NCBI GenBank assembly: GCA_019636015.1
Contig: JAHBYJ010000001.1
Coordinates: forward strand, 2,042,066-2,106,065
DNA from: Parvibaculaceae bacterium
GTDB lineage: Bacteria; Pseudomonadota; Alphaproteobacteria; Parvibaculales; Parvibaculaceae
DNA length: 64,000 nucleotides
Direction of reading: 5' to 3'
Both the position numbers and the translations under genes were made by a program. Shown here piece after piece: positions 1 through 8,906 of this stretch (its first letter is position 1; the number at the start of each line of letters is the position of its first letter). The notes under the pieces were generated by a model. It saw only the letters and a program-made list of their open reading frames with translations, was not told where the DNA came from and searched no databases.

Positions 1-375
1 TATGCCGCGCGGCAATGGCTGAGATATGAGGGAGACAGCCGCAGTCCCCGCGAAGCGGCGCGCACGGAACATATGCGATGCGACCAGAGCGGCTGCATAT
101 ATGCCGAGCCCGGACGGCCGGTTATCGCTTTCTCGAATTCACTCGATGCTGTGACAGAAGATTGTGGCCGGGCTGACATCATCGTCGCCCGCGTGCCCGT
201 TCCCTCCTCCATGAGACGGGGGTGTGGTGCAAGCCTGTTGCTCGACTGGTTTCACTTCTGGCGCAACGGCGCCACCGCAATCAGCATCGACCAGGATGGA
301 AGCATCGGCGTGACCACGGCACGTGGCGAACGTGGCGAGCGTCCCTGGGTGCAGCGGCGGGGTGAGGCTCAATAG
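1..375 (+). CDS. comEC: ComEC/Rec2-family DNA uptake protein, C-terminal end (5' end outside window)
   Basis: The reading frame is open from base 1 and stops at TAG 373-375, so only the last 124 residues are present. ComEC proteins are inner-membrane channels with a metallo-beta-lactamase-like domain at the C terminus, used in DNA uptake. The visible part has the end typical of that domain in alphaproteobacteria: a CDxxGC motif, an 'AEDC...ADIIV' stretch, '[13 protein letters not shown]', and a final RGERPWV motif. Its last 7 bases overlap the end of lexA tail to tail. The comEC-lexA convergent pair is common in alphaproteobacteria, which supports the call. The assignment rests on a short tail without membrane segments, so a related metallo-hydrolase cannot be fully excluded. 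Confidence 0.75.
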   Translation, partial: YAARQWLRYEGDSRSPREAARTEHMRCDQSGCIYAEPGRPVIAFSNSLDAVTEDCGRADIIVARVPVPSSMRRGCGASLLLDWFHFWRNGATAISIDQDGSIGVTTARGERGERPWVQRRGEAQ

Positions 376-1082
376 CGGCGCAGAAGCCCAACCAGCTTGC
401 CCTGAACCTTGACGCGGTCCGGACCGAAAATGCGAGTCTCATAGGCCGGGTTCGCGGCCTCAAGCGCGATGGACTCGCCCTTCTTGCGCAGCCGCTTCAG
501 CGTGGCCTCGTAGCCATCGACAAGCGCAACAACGATGTCGCCGCTCTGCGCCGTGTCGCAACGCTGGATGAGGACCGTATCGCCATCGAGGATGCCGGCA
601 TCGATCATCGAGTCGCCCTTGACCTCGAGCGCATAATGCTCGCCCGAGCCGAGAAGGCTGAGCGGCACGCTGACCTGATGGCTTTCCTCCTGCAGCGCCT
701 CGATCGGCGTACCGGCGGCGATGCGCCCCATGACGGACAGCGCCATGGTGTCGCCGGTGTCGCGCGCAGGGGAAAGATCGCGGCTCGAGGGCTTCGGCCG
801 GGCGCCGCCTTCGATGACGCTGGGCGAAAAGCCCTTGCCGCGCGAAACCGCAAGGCTCGGCGAGGCGGCATCGGGCAGTTTCAGGATTTCGAGGGCACGG
901 GCGCGGTGCGGAAGCCGGCGGATGAAGCCGCGTTCCTCCAGCGCCGTGATCAGCCGGTGGATGCCGGACTTGGAGCGCAGGTCGAGCGCTTCCTTCATTT
1001 CATCGAAGCTCGGAGAGACGCCGCCTTCCTTGATCCGCTCATGGATGAACATCAGCAGTTCGTGTTGCTTGCGCGTCAGCAT
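369..1082 (-). CDS. lexA: SOS repressor LexA
   Basis: LexA represses DNA-damage genes and cleaves itself when bound to RecA filaments. With the start at 1082 the protein has 237 residues, normal for alphaproteobacteria. Residues 1-65 form the winged-helix DNA-binding domain beginning [10 protein letters not shown]. The self-cleavage site is the Ala-Gly pair at about 123-124 (RIAAGTP). The catalytic Ser is in the GDSM motif (about 158) and the Lys in YEATLK (about 196). An 18-codon upstream extension was rejected because LexA proteins normally begin at MLT and a GGAG sequence precedes this ATG. A GTTC-N7-GTTC box about 75 bases upstream indicates autorepression. It is transcribed away from moeA. 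Confidence 0.96.
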   Translation of the reverse strand: MLTRKQHELLMFIHERIKEGGVSPSFDEMKEALDLRSKSGIHRLITALEERGFIRRLPHRARALEILKLPDAASPSLAVSRGKGFSPSVIEGGARPKPSSRDLSPARDTGDTMALSVMGRIAAGTPIEALQEESHQVSVPLSLLGSGEHYALEVKGDSMIDAGILDGDTVLIQRCDTAQSGDIVVALVDGYEATLKRLRKKGESIALEAANPAYETRIFGPDRVKVQGKLVGLLRRY

Positions 1083-1155
1083 ATTCTCCAGCCCCTCCAG
1101 TCGCCCGAAAGGCCCACTTTCCAGCCTTCGGAACAAAACAAAAACGCTTCGGGCT

Positions 1156-1170
1156 GTTCTAGTTTAGTTC
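1156..1170. promoter_or_regulatory. LexA (SOS) box upstream of lexA
   Basis: The sequence is GTTC, seven bases (TAGTTTA), GTTC, an exact match to the alphaproteobacterial LexA recognition pattern GTTCN7GTTC. It lies 74 bases upstream of the lexA start codon, in the gap between moeA and lexA, where an autoregulatory operator is expected. The match is seen directly; binding is inferred from the known family consensus. Confidence 0.9.
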
Positions 1171-1202
1171 TCCTGAATCTGTCAAGCGTCTTTGTGGATA
1201 AG

Positions 1203-2414
1203 TCAGGGGCGAAGCGGCAAAACCGTAACGATTTCACCGACTTTTGCCTCCGGAGCCCGGGACTCACGGATGATGAGGCATCCCGCCCGGGCCAGCACGG
1301 AGAGCATCGAACTGTCCTGAATCGAGGCAGGCGTAGCGAGCGGAAGCTCACCATGGATATGGTCGAGTGTCGCGCGGACATAGTCCTCCCGTCCGCCATT
1401 TGCAGGCAGGGCGGAGCCAAGCCGGGCGAGCGTCGTCGGGATCGCCGTTTCGCCACCCTGGAGCCGCTGGATGGCGGGCCTGAGGAACAGGGTCGCGCAG
1501 ACGAGCGCCGATACCGGGTTTCCGGGCAGGCCGAGCAGGGGGATCTCGTCCAGTCTCCCGTAGATCAGCGGCTTGCCGGGACGCATGGCAACCTTCCAGA
1601 AATCGACGTCGAGCCCGAGCGGGCCAAGGGCGGATTGCACGAGGTCGTGCTCGCCGACCGATGCGCCGCCAAGCGTGACCAGCATGTCGGCACGGCCGGC
1701 GCGCTTCGCGGCATCCCTGATCGCCGCTTCATCGTCCGGCACGATACCGAGATCGAGGGGCACGCCGCCCGCGTCCTGAACAAGTGCCGAGATGCCGGCA
1801 TTGTTCGACGAGACGATCTGGTTGGGGCCCGGTTCTGTGCCCGGCGGAACAAGCTCGTTGCCCGTGGAGAAAATGGCAATGACGGGGCGCTTGTGGACAT
1901 TGAGCGTCGCGAGGTTCATGGCCGCGGCCAGCGCGATATCGGCGGGCGAAAGCTTCCGGCCTGCGGAAAGCCCGGGATCGCCGGTGCGGAAATCGAGCCC
2001 CACCGGGCGCACATGCTGCCCGGCCTCGGCGCTTTCCTTTACGACGACGATGACACCCTCGCGCGCCGTATCCTCCTGGATCACGATGGCATCCGCGCCG
2101 CGCGGCAGTGGTGCGCCTGTGAAGATGCGGACAGCCTCGCCGGATTTCAGTTCTGTTGTGTAAGCGCCGCCGGCAGGCGCCTCGCCCACAACCTTGAGGC
2201 GGGCAGGGAGGGATGCCGTGTCGGCTGCCTTCACGGCGTAGCCGTCCATCGCGGAAAGATCGGCGGGCGGCTGCGTGCGCCGCGCGATGGCTTCTTCCGC
2301 GAGCACGCGGTCGACGGCCTGCGACAGCGGCACGCTTTCCGTCGGCGTCGTGCGCAGCGAGGCGAGAATACGCGCCCGGGCTTCGTCCACCGGGAGGAGG
2401 GGTGATTGTGCCAT
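1203..2414 (-). CDS. moeA: Molybdopterin molybdotransferase MoeA
   Basis: MoeA inserts molybdate into adenylylated molybdopterin, the last general step of molybdenum cofactor synthesis in the cytosol. The 403-residue protein has the usual length. Visible family marks are SAMDGYA near residue 55, the FTGAPLP/GADAIV segment near 95-110, FSTGNELV near 180, the central MPT-binding motif LGGASVGEHD near 245, and GLPGNPVSA near 295. The C-terminal small beta domain is complete. It follows moaC by 9 bases and is in the same direction, so the two are very likely co-transcribed. Confidence 0.96.
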   Translation of the reverse strand: MAQSPLLPVDEARARILASLRTTPTESVPLSQAVDRVLAEEAIARRTQPPADLSAMDGYAVKAADTASLPARLKVVGEAPAGGAYTTELKSGEAVRIFTGAPLPRGADAIVIQEDTAREGVIVVVKESAEAGQHVRPVGLDFRTGDPGLSAGRKLSPADIALAAAMNLATLNVHKRPVIAIFSTGNELVPPGTEPGPNQIVSSNNAGISALVQDAGGVPLDLGIVPDDEAAIRDAAKRAGRADMLVTLGGASVGEHDLVQSALGPLGLDVDFWKVAMRPGKPLIYGRLDEIPLLGLPGNPVSALVCATLFLRPAIQRLQGGETAIPTTLARLGSALPANGGREDYVRATLDHIHGELPLATPASIQDSSMLSVLARAGCLIIRESRAPEAKVGEIVTVLPLRP

Positions 2415-2423
2415 AGGCCCTTT

Positions 2424-2921
2424 CTACTCCGCCCTGTAGTCGCCCGACTTGCCGCCCGATTTCCCGACAAGGCGAATGTCGCCGATCCTCATGCTGCGAT
2501 CGACCGCTTTCGCCATATCGTAAAGCGTGAGGCAAGCGACGGAAACGGCTGTCAGGGCTTCCATTTCGACGCCGGTCTGGCCGGAGAGCTTTACCGTCGC
2601 CTCGACCTCGACCGAACTCGTCTTCTTGTCGGGGCGGAGTTCAACTTCCACTTTCAATATGGCGAGAGGATGGCAGAGGGGAATGAGATCCGGCGTCTTC
2701 TTCGCCGCCATGATTCCGGCGAGCCGCGCGACTTCGAGCGCATTCCCCTTTTTCAGCTTGTCGGCGAGTATGAGCTTCAGCGTGGCCGGTTTCATGGCGA
2801 CGGCCCCTTTCGCCGTCGCACTGCGCGAGGTGACGGGCTTGTCAGACACGTCCACCATGCGCGCCGCACCCTTCTCGTCGAGATGGGTAAGCTTTTTCTT
2901 CGGAGCCGGCTTTTTCGTCAT
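2424..2921 (-). CDS. moaC: Cyclic pyranopterin monophosphate synthase MoaC
   Basis: MoaC converts the MoaA product into cyclic pyranopterin monophosphate, the first molybdenum cofactor intermediate. The protein (165 residues) shows MVDVSDK, the IPLCHPL motif, and the ...[20 protein letters not shown]...KAVD segment with the conserved catalytic Lys and Asp. The start at 2921 was preferred over 3014 because it gives the usual length with a short basic Lys/Pro-rich leader, has an AAGGAA ribosome-binding site 8 bases upstream, and makes an ATGA overlap with the preceding acetyltransferase gene. It is followed by moeA. moaA is not in this window. Confidence 0.95.
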   Translation of the reverse strand: MTKKPAPKKKLTHLDEKGAARMVDVSDKPVTSRSATAKGAVAMKPATLKLILADKLKKGNALEVARLAGIMAAKKTPDLIPLCHPLAILKVEVELRPDKKTSSVEVEATVKLSGQTGVEMEALTAVSVACLTLYDMAKAVDRSMRIGDIRLVGKSGGKSGDYRAE

Positions 2922-3433
2922 TCGGCGAGTTCCTTGCACATGAAGCACCGCCGCTGCATCGGCAGGCCCAGATCTTCCTCGCGATAATGGGCGAGAAGAA
3001 GGGCCGGCGTCCACTCGCCGCGGTCAAGCTCGCGGAATCCGCATGAGGCATAGAAGGGGCCGTTCCATGGCAGGTCGCGGAAGGTCGACAGCGTTACAGC
3101 GGCGAATCCTTCCTTTCTTGCACGAGCGCAGACGGCCTCGACCAGCTTCCGGCCGAGCCCGCGTTTGCCGTGCGCCGGGTGTACGGACAGTTCGTAGATA
3201 TGCATATGGCGGTCGAGCGGCGCGGCGAGGATGAAGCCTGCAGGCTTGCCGTCTTCCGCCGCGACGAAGACTGCGCCCGCGCGATGAGCCGCTTCGATGA
3301 AACCGAGATCGGTCGGTTCATGCGAGGCGACTTCGGCGAGCCCTGCCTCGACGAAAAGGGCGCCTGCGGCACGCTCGATCGGACCAAAATGCCGGAAGTC
3401 ATCCGGTCCGGCCTGGCGGATTTCATAGGTCAT
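2918..3433 (-). CDS. GNAT-family N-acetyltransferase
   Basis: A 171-residue single-domain Gcn5-related acetyltransferase. It transfers an acetyl group from acetyl-CoA to an unidentified amine. The acetyl-CoA-binding motif A is seen as '[21 protein letters not shown]' in its key parts (V-x-P near 85, R/G-x-G-x-G/A after it), followed by the 'FYASCGF' motif B region near 137. The C terminus carries an unusual CFMCKEL ending with two Cys residues. Its stop overlaps the start of moaC by 4 bases, so it is the first gene of a moaC-moeA transcript. No known role in molybdenum cofactor synthesis is implied by the sequence. Confidence 0.85.
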   Translation of the reverse strand: MTYEIRQAGPDDFRHFGPIERAAGALFVEAGLAEVASHEPTDLGFIEAAHRAGAVFVAAEDGKPAGFILAAPLDRHMHIYELSVHPAHGKRGLGRKLVEAVCARARKEGFAAVTLSTFRDLPWNGPFYASCGFRELDRGEWTPALLLAHYREEDLGLPMQRRCFMCKELAE

Positions 3434-3585
3434 GGGATTTGTCTTTCGATGGCGCTATTGCCGGAGCGCATGGAATTTCCATACAGCGCAGCGGCACGCG
3501 AAAAATGGGACATGAATCATCCGGTGCGGGGGAATGAAAAGTTCCATCCCCGCTTTCGAGGCCCCGGAGGCCAATGCGCCTGCGG

Positions 3586-4383
3586 TCAGGCGGGACCGGC
3601 AAGCAACGCACGCGTTGCCGCCTCCACATCGTCCTGCCGCATCAGGCTCTCGCCGACAAGGAAAGTCCGTACGCCAACCTTTTCAAGGCGTGTCAGATCG
3701 GCATGGGTGATGATGCCGCTCTCGCCCACGATAAGCCGGTCTTCCGGCACAAGGGGGGCGAGACGCTCGGTCGTCGCAAGCGTCGTCTCGAATGTCTTGA
3801 GATTGCGGTTGTTGATGCCGAGGAGAGGGCTCCTGAGTGCGAATGCGCGCTCCAACTCTTCCTCGTCATGTACTTCGACCAGCACATCCATCTTCCAGTG
3901 GAAGGCGGCGTCTTCGAGTTCGCGCGCCTGTGCGTCGGACACGGCAGCCATGATGATGAGGATGGCATCCGCTCCCATCGCGCGGGCTTCCGCCACCTGA
4001 TAGGTGTCGTACATGAAATCCTTGCGGATGACGGGAAGGGAAGTGGCCGCGCGTGCCGCAGCGAGATAGTCGGGCGCGCCCTGAAACGAGGGGCCGTCCG
4101 TCAGCACAGAAAGACAGGCGGCACCCCCCGCCTCATAGGCGCGAGCGAGCGCAGGCGGATCGAAATCGGCGCGGATGAGCCCTTTTGAAGGGCTCGCCTT
4201 CTTGATCTCGGCAATGAGCGCAAACTGGCCGGCAGAAACACGAGCTTTCAGAGCATCGGCGAAGCCCCGCACGGGCGACGCCGCGCGGGCGGCTGCCTCC
4301 ACGCCCGCGAGCGGATGGGCCTGCTTCGCCGAGGCGATCTCGCCCAGCTTGTAGGCACCGATCTTTTCGAGAATGTCAGCCAT
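3586..4383 (-). CDS. trpC: Indole-3-glycerol phosphate synthase
   Basis: TrpC closes the indole ring of tryptophan from carboxyphenylaminodeoxyribulose phosphate. It is a single-domain (beta/alpha)8 barrel of 265 residues, not fused to TrpF. Conserved motifs are [13 protein letters not shown] (catalytic Lys) near residue 55, RKDFM (Lys) near 120, EVH(D) near 170, GINNRNL near 190 and VGESGI near 220. The start at 4383 (MADILEKI) was chosen over 4491 because the extra leader lies inside trpD and is not family-like. It overlaps the trpD stop by 8 bases, indicating translational coupling in trpG-trpD-trpC. Confidence 0.96.
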   Translation of the reverse strand: MADILEKIGAYKLGEIASAKQAHPLAGVEAAARAASPVRGFADALKARVSAGQFALIAEIKKASPSKGLIRADFDPPALARAYEAGGAACLSVLTDGPSFQGAPDYLAAARAATSLPVIRKDFMYDTYQVAEARAMGADAILIIMAAVSDAQARELEDAAFHWKMDVLVEVHDEEELERAFALRSPLLGINNRNLKTFETTLATTERLAPLVPEDRLIVGESGIITHADLTRLEKVGVRTFLVGESLMRQDDVEAATRALLAGPA

Positions 4384-5401
4384 CGGAGCGCCCGTTCGAG
4401 ACGGCGACGAGTTTCGCAAGTGCGGCTCGTGCGCTGCCATCGTCGATGGCGCGGGCTGCGATGGTGACGCCATCCTTGAGCGCGGAGACACGGCCGGAGA
4501 CGATGAGTGCGGCAGCGCTGTTCAGGAGCACGATGTCGCGATAGGCGCTCGCCTCGCCGTCGAGCAGGCGGTGGATCGCAGCGGCGTTATCGGCTGGGCT
4601 GCCGCCTTTGAGGTCTTCGATCGAAGCGCGTTTGAGCCCTGCATCTTCCGGTGTGATGGCGAAGAGGCGGATTGCGCCGTTCTTGAGTTCGGCGACGGTG
4701 GTCGGGCCGGTCGTCGTGATCTCGTCCATGCCGTCGGAGCCGTGCACGACCCAGGCGCTGTCCGAACCGAGATTGCGCAGCACTTCGGCGAAGGGCTCGA
4801 CCCAGCCGGACGAAAAGACACCGAGCAGGTGATGCTTGACGAGCGCCGGATTGGAGAGCGGCCCGAGCATGTTGAACACGGTCTTGATGCCGAGATCGTT
4901 GCGCACCGGGGCGACATGCTTCATCGCAGAATGATGCGCCTGCGCGAACATGAAGCCGATGCCGGCGCGGCCGATGCAGCGTTCGATGGTGGGAGGGTCG
5001 ATGTCGAGATTGACGCCAAGCTCCTGCAGCGCATCGGCCGTGCCCGAAAGTGAAGACGCCTTGCGGTTGCCGTGCTTCGCGACGGGGACGCCCGTGGCCG
5101 CGACAACGATTGCCGTGGCGGTCGAGATATTCCAGGTGCCGAGCGCATCGCCGCCGGTGCCCACAATGTCGATAGCGTTTGCCGGCGCCTGCACCCGCAG
5201 CGCCCGCTCGCGCATGACGCGCGCGCCTGCCGTGATCTCCTCGACCGTTTCGCCGCGGACGCGAAGCCCCATCAGGAAGGCCGCGATCTGCGCCGGGCTC
5301 GCCTCACCGGACATGACGGTCTCGAAGGCGCCGCGCGCATCCGCGGCGTCGAGTTTCCGGCCCTCGGCAAGCGCCGCGATGATGGTCTTGAAATCGGTCA
5401 T
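4376..5401 (-). CDS. trpD: Anthranilate phosphoribosyltransferase
   Basis: TrpD adds phosphoribose from PRPP to anthranilate, step two of tryptophan synthesis. The 341-residue length is standard. The PRPP-binding signature is seen as DIVGTGGD near residue 79 and the following [16 protein letters not shown] near 107 and the [18 protein letters not shown] segment near 210-225 are also family-conserved. It lies 79 bases downstream of trpG and overlaps trpC by 8 bases. Confidence 0.96.
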   Translation of the reverse strand: MTDFKTIIAALAEGRKLDAADARGAFETVMSGEASPAQIAAFLMGLRVRGETVEEITAGARVMRERALRVQAPANAIDIVGTGGDALGTWNISTATAIVVAATGVPVAKHGNRKASSLSGTADALQELGVNLDIDPPTIERCIGRAGIGFMFAQAHHSAMKHVAPVRNDLGIKTVFNMLGPLSNPALVKHHLLGVFSSGWVEPFAEVLRNLGSDSAWVVHGSDGMDEITTTGPTTVAELKNGAIRLFAITPEDAGLKRASIEDLKGGSPADNAAAIHRLLDGEASAYRDIVLLNSAAALIVSGRVSALKDGVTIAARAIDDGSARAALAKLVAVSNGRSDG

Positions 5402-5480
5402 TGTTCTGCTTGGTCTGTTCCTGCCCGCCCGAAAGATATTCGCTCAACGGCCAAAAATACAGTCATTCCGGCGCCAGGCG

Positions 5481-6074
5481 TCAGGCCAGCTCCCGGACAT
5501 TCATGCCCGCAAGCTGGAGGAAATTCCGCAGCAGGTCATGCCCATGCTCGGAAGCGATGCTTTCCGGGTGAAACTGCACGCCATGGATCGGCAGCTCCTT
5601 GTGCTGCATGCCCATGATGATGCCATCGGTCGTCCAGGCGGTGATTTCCAGACACTCCGGCAGGCTCTCGCGCTCGACGATCAGCGAGTGATAGCGCGTC
5701 GCCTCGATGGGGCTCGGCAAGTGCTGGAAGATCCCTTTGCCGCCATGGTGAATGTCGCTCATCTTGCCGTGCATGAGGACAGGCGCCCGTACCACCTTGC
5801 CGCCAAACGACTGGCCGATGGCCTGATGGCCGAGACAGACGCCAAGCAGCGGAATGCGATGCGCCGCGGCAGCGGCAATGAGGTCGAGGCAGATGCCGGC
5901 CTTGTCGGGGTCGCAGGGGCCGGGGGACAGGACGATGGCCTGCGGCCGCTCGGCCAGCGCTTCCTTGACCGTGATCTTGTCGTTCCGGTGGACGGTCGCC
6001 TCGGCCCCCAGCTCGCCCAGAAAGTGGACGAGGTTGTAGGTGAAGCTGTCGTAATTATCGATGAGAAGCAGCAT
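5481..6074 (-). CDS. trpG: Anthranilate synthase component II (glutamine amidotransferase)
   Basis: TrpG supplies ammonia from glutamine to TrpE. The protein (197 residues) is a class I glutamine amidotransferase: [13 protein letters not shown] at the start, the oxyanion region SPGPCDP near 55, the nucleophile Cys in GVCLGHQ near 83, and the His-Glu pair in VQFHPESI near 175. The start at 6074 (MLLLIDNYD) is fixed by the family N terminus; the longer frame to 6350 runs into the divergent monooxygenase gene. It starts the trpGDC operon and is separated from trpE by that monooxygenase gene. Confidence 0.95.
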   Translation of the reverse strand: MLLLIDNYDSFTYNLVHFLGELGAEATVHRNDKITVKEALAERPQAIVLSPGPCDPDKAGICLDLIAAAAAHRIPLLGVCLGHQAIGQSFGGKVVRAPVLMHGKMSDIHHGGKGIFQHLPSPIEATRYHSLIVERESLPECLEITAWTTDGIIMGMQHKELPIHGVQFHPESIASEHGHDLLRNFLQLAGMNVRELA

Positions 6075-6167
6075 GGCCAATTCCTGACGATCAGCTGCCG
6101 AAATGCCGGAAGCCCGGCTTATATATAGGGGGCGGGGGCAGGGCGCGGCAAGGCTCGGAGGGAAGGC

Positions 6168-7391
6168 ATGGCGGAGACACGCGAAATACGCACCACTTGT
6201 GCGATCGCGGGCGGCGGCCCGGCGGGCATGATGCTCGGGTTCCTGCTGGCCCGCGCAGGGGTGGAGGTCACCGTGCTCGAGAAACATGGAGACTTCCTGC
6301 GCGATTTTCGCGGCGACACGATCCATCCCTCGACGTTGGAAGTGATGCATGAGCTGGGCCTGCTAGAGGCGTTGCTGTCGCGACCGCACCAGAAGATGAA
6401 GGAGGCCGGTATCGAGATTGCCGGCCGGTTCCTGAAGGTGGTCGATTTCAGCCATCTGCCGGTTCAGTGCGGCTTCATCGCCTTCATGCCGCAATGGCAC
6501 TTTCTCGACTTTCTGGCGGAGGCTGGCCACCGCTATCCGGGGTTCCGGCTTTACATGAACGCCGAGGTGACGGATCTGATCGAGGAAGGCGGCCGTGTCA
6601 CGGGCCTTAGGGCGAAGACCGCCGACGGGCCGATGGATATCACGGCCGACCTTGTGGTCGGCGCCGACGGTCGCGGCTCTGCCGCGCGCGATCGGGCGGG
6701 GTTTGCCATACGTGAATATGGCGCGCCGATGGATGTTCTCTGGATGCGTCTGTCACGGCGGCTGGACGATCCTTCGGAGACGCTTTTTCGCGTCGCACCC
6801 GGCCATCTGCTCATCACAATCGATCGGGGCGACTACTGGCAATGCGCGTTTGTGATCGAGAAGGGCGCTTTCGAGGAGACGAAGGCGCGAGGGCTGGATG
6901 CCTTCCGCGCCGATGTTGCGCATGTCCTTCCTTTTGCCGCCGGGCGCATGCATGAGATCGCGAGCTGGGACGATGTGAAGCTGCTGACGGTCAAGGTCGA
7001 CCGCCTGCGTGAATGGGCAAGACCCGGTCTACTCTGCATCGGCGATGCCGCACATGCGATGTCGCCAGTTGGTGGCGTCGGCATCAATCTCGCGATTCAG
7101 GATGCTGTGGCGGCGGCGAATATTCTGGCGGCGCCGCTGCGCGAACAGCGGTTGACGCTTGACGATCTGCGCGCTGTGCAGCGCCGCCGCGCCTTTCCGA
7201 CTTGGGCGACCCAAACCTTTCAGGTCATTGCCCAGCGCCGCGTGATCCTGCCGACGCTGCGCGCGAAGGGGCCTGTTTCCGCGCCTCTTGCGATGAGGCT
7301 TGCCAATGCCTTCCCGCTCCTGCGCCGCATACCCGGCCATGCGGTCGGCATCGGAGTGCGCCCGGAACATGTCCGGAGCGGCAAAGCCTGA
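6168..7391 (+). CDS. FAD-dependent aromatic-type monooxygenase (PHBH/UbiH fold)
   Basis: A 407-residue flavoprotein of the class A monooxygenase family (FAD_binding_3). Visible motifs are the N-terminal dinucleotide-binding [10 protein letters not shown] (about 14-24), [11 protein letters not shown] (about 48), the GADGRGS motif (about 165) and [14 protein letters not shown] (about 292), which contacts FAD and ribityl phosphate. Such enzymes hydroxylate aromatic or related substrates with NAD(P)H and O2; the substrate cannot be read from the sequence. A strong GGAGGGAAGG site precedes the ATG. It is placed between trpG and trpE on the opposite strand and ends 3 bases from the end of trpE. No signal peptide is seen. 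Confidence 0.88.
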   Translation: MAETREIRTTCAIAGGGPAGMMLGFLLARAGVEVTVLEKHGDFLRDFRGDTIHPSTLEVMHELGLLEALLSRPHQKMKEAGIEIAGRFLKVVDFSHLPVQCGFIAFMPQWHFLDFLAEAGHRYPGFRLYMNAEVTDLIEEGGRVTGLRAKTADGPMDITADLVVGADGRGSAARDRAGFAIREYGAPMDVLWMRLSRRLDDPSETLFRVAPGHLLITIDRGDYWQCAFVIEKGAFEETKARGLDAFRADVAHVLPFAAGRMHEIASWDDVKLLTVKVDRLREWARPGLLCIGDAAHAMSPVGGVGINLAIQDAVAAANILAAPLREQRLTLDDLRAVQRRRAFPTWATQTFQVIAQRRVILPTLRAKGPVSAPLAMRLANAFPLLRRIPGHAVGIGVRPEHVRSGKA

Positions 7392-7394
7392 CGG

Positions 7395-8906
7395 CTACTG
7401 CCGCTTGCCGGCCTGCGACGCATAGCGCACGGCCTCTTCCGCCGCGCGGAAAAGGGCCTTGGCCTTGTTGACGCTTTCCTGATGTTCGCCTTCGGGCGTG
7501 GAATCCGCGACAACGCCGCCGCCCGCCTGCACATACATCTTGCCGTCCTTCACGATGGCCGTGCGCAGTACGATGCAGGTGTCCATCTCGCCTGCGGCCG
7601 AGAAATAGCCGACGCAGCCCGCATAGGGCCCGCGCTTCTCAAGCTCGAGTTCATCTATGATTTCCATCGCGCGCACTTTCGGCGCACCGGAAACGGTGCC
7701 TGCCGGAAAGCCCGCGACAAGCGCTGAGATCGCGTCATAGGACGGATCGAGATCGCCCTCGACATTCGAGACGATGTGGATGAGATGAGAGGTATACTGA
7801 AGCGCGAAGCGCTCCGTCGCCTCGACGCTGCCGATCTTCGAGACGCGGCCGACATCGTTTCGACCGAGATCGAGCAGCATCAGATGTTCGGCGCGCTCCT
7901 TCGGATCGGCGAGCAGCTCGGCCGCGATCTCCTCATCCTCGGCGCGGTTCTTGCCCCGGTGGCGGGTGCCCGCGATGGGACGGATCGTCACCCGGTTGTT
8001 CCGGACACGGACGAGAATTTCCGGGCTCGATCCGACGATCGAGAAATTCTCGAAGTTCAGGAAATAGAGAAAGGGCGAAGGGTTGATCCGCCGGAGCGCC
8101 CGGTAGAGCGAGAAGGGCGGCAGGGTGAAGGGCGTTTCGAAACGTTGCGACAGCACCACCTGAAAGATGTCGCCCGCGGCGATATATTCCTTTGCGCGCT
8201 CGACCATGCCGAAATAGGTGTCGCGCGGCGTGTTGGATTGCGGTTCGCCAAGCGCTTCCACATCGGCATCGCGCGCACCATGCGGCAGCGCACGGTCGAA
8301 ATCCGCGACGATGTCGGACAGCCGCTCGCTCGCCCGTGCATAGGCCGCGGTGGCGCTGACATCGGCCTCCGGCCGAACCGGCGTGACGATGGTGACTTCG
8401 TCCTTCACGGAATCGAAGACGCAGATCACGGTCGGCCGGAGAAAGATGCCGTCGGGCAGGCCGAGCGCATCCGGGTTTTCGTTGGGCAGGCGCTCCATCA
8501 GGCGCACCATGTCGTAGCTCATATAGCCGAAGACGCCCGCTGCCATGGGCGGCAGTTCCTCGGGCAGCTCGATGCGCGATTCCTCGATGAAGGCGCGCAG
8601 GCTCGCAAGGGCGCCATCCGTGCAGGGTTCATAGGCAGCGGCGTCGAAGCGTGCCTTGCGATTGATCTCGGCGCTGTCGCCGCGCGTCCGCCAGATGGCG
8701 TCCGGCTTCAGGCCGATGATCGAATAGCGGTTGCGTGCGTCGCCGCCCTCGACCGACTCGAGAAGAAAGCTGTTGGCCTTGCCCTCGGCGATCTTGAGCA
8801 TGGCCGACACAGGCGTTTCGAGGTCGGCAACGAGGCGCGTATAGACGACTTGCGGCCGGCCTTCCTTATAGGCAGCTTCGAAGACGCCGTAGTCCGGGGA
8901 GATCAT
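7395..8906 (-). CDS. trpE: Anthranilate synthase component I
   Basis: TrpE converts chorismate and ammonia to anthranilate. It has 503 residues. The LLES motif at residues 48-51 is the known tryptophan feedback-inhibition element. The chorismate-binding domain shows FQVVLSQRF near 245, the PIAGTRHRG segment near 330, LLDLGRNDVGRV near 360, GTVSGAPK(V)RAME near 420 and the C-terminal QAGGGVVADS(T)PEGE motif. Its start makes an ATGA overlap with the ppiD stop, so ppiD and trpE are translated from one message. It is not fused to trpG, unlike in Rhizobium. Confidence 0.97.
   Translation of the reverse strand: MISPDYGVFEAAYKEGRPQVVYTRLVADLETPVSAMLKIAEGKANSFLLESVEGGDARNRYSIIGLKPDAIWRTRGDSAEINRKARFDAAAYEPCTDGALASLRAFIEESRIELPEELPPMAAGVFGYMSYDMVRLMERLPNENPDALGLPDGIFLRPTVICVFDSVKDEVTIVTPVRPEADVSATAAYARASERLSDIVADFDRALPHGARDADVEALGEPQSNTPRDTYFGMVERAKEYIAAGDIFQVVLSQRFETPFTLPPFSLYRALRRINPSPFLYFLNFENFSIVGSSPEILVRVRNNRVTIRPIAGTRHRGKNRAEDEEIAAELLADPKERAEHLMLLDLGRNDVGRVSKIGSVEATERFALQYTSHLIHIVSNVEGDLDPSYDAISALVAGFPAGTVSGAPKVRAMEIIDELELEKRGPYAGCVGYFSAAGEMDTCIVLRTAIVKDGKMYVQAGGGVVADSTPEGEHQESVNKAKALFRAAEEAVRYASQAGKRQ

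Noticed and set aside
636..2405. Long plus-strand frame opposite lexA and moeA
   Set aside because: It lies entirely antisense to two clear genes, has a product rich in Arg, Gly and Ala with no recognisable domain, and reflects the high GC content leaving few stop codons on the opposite strand.
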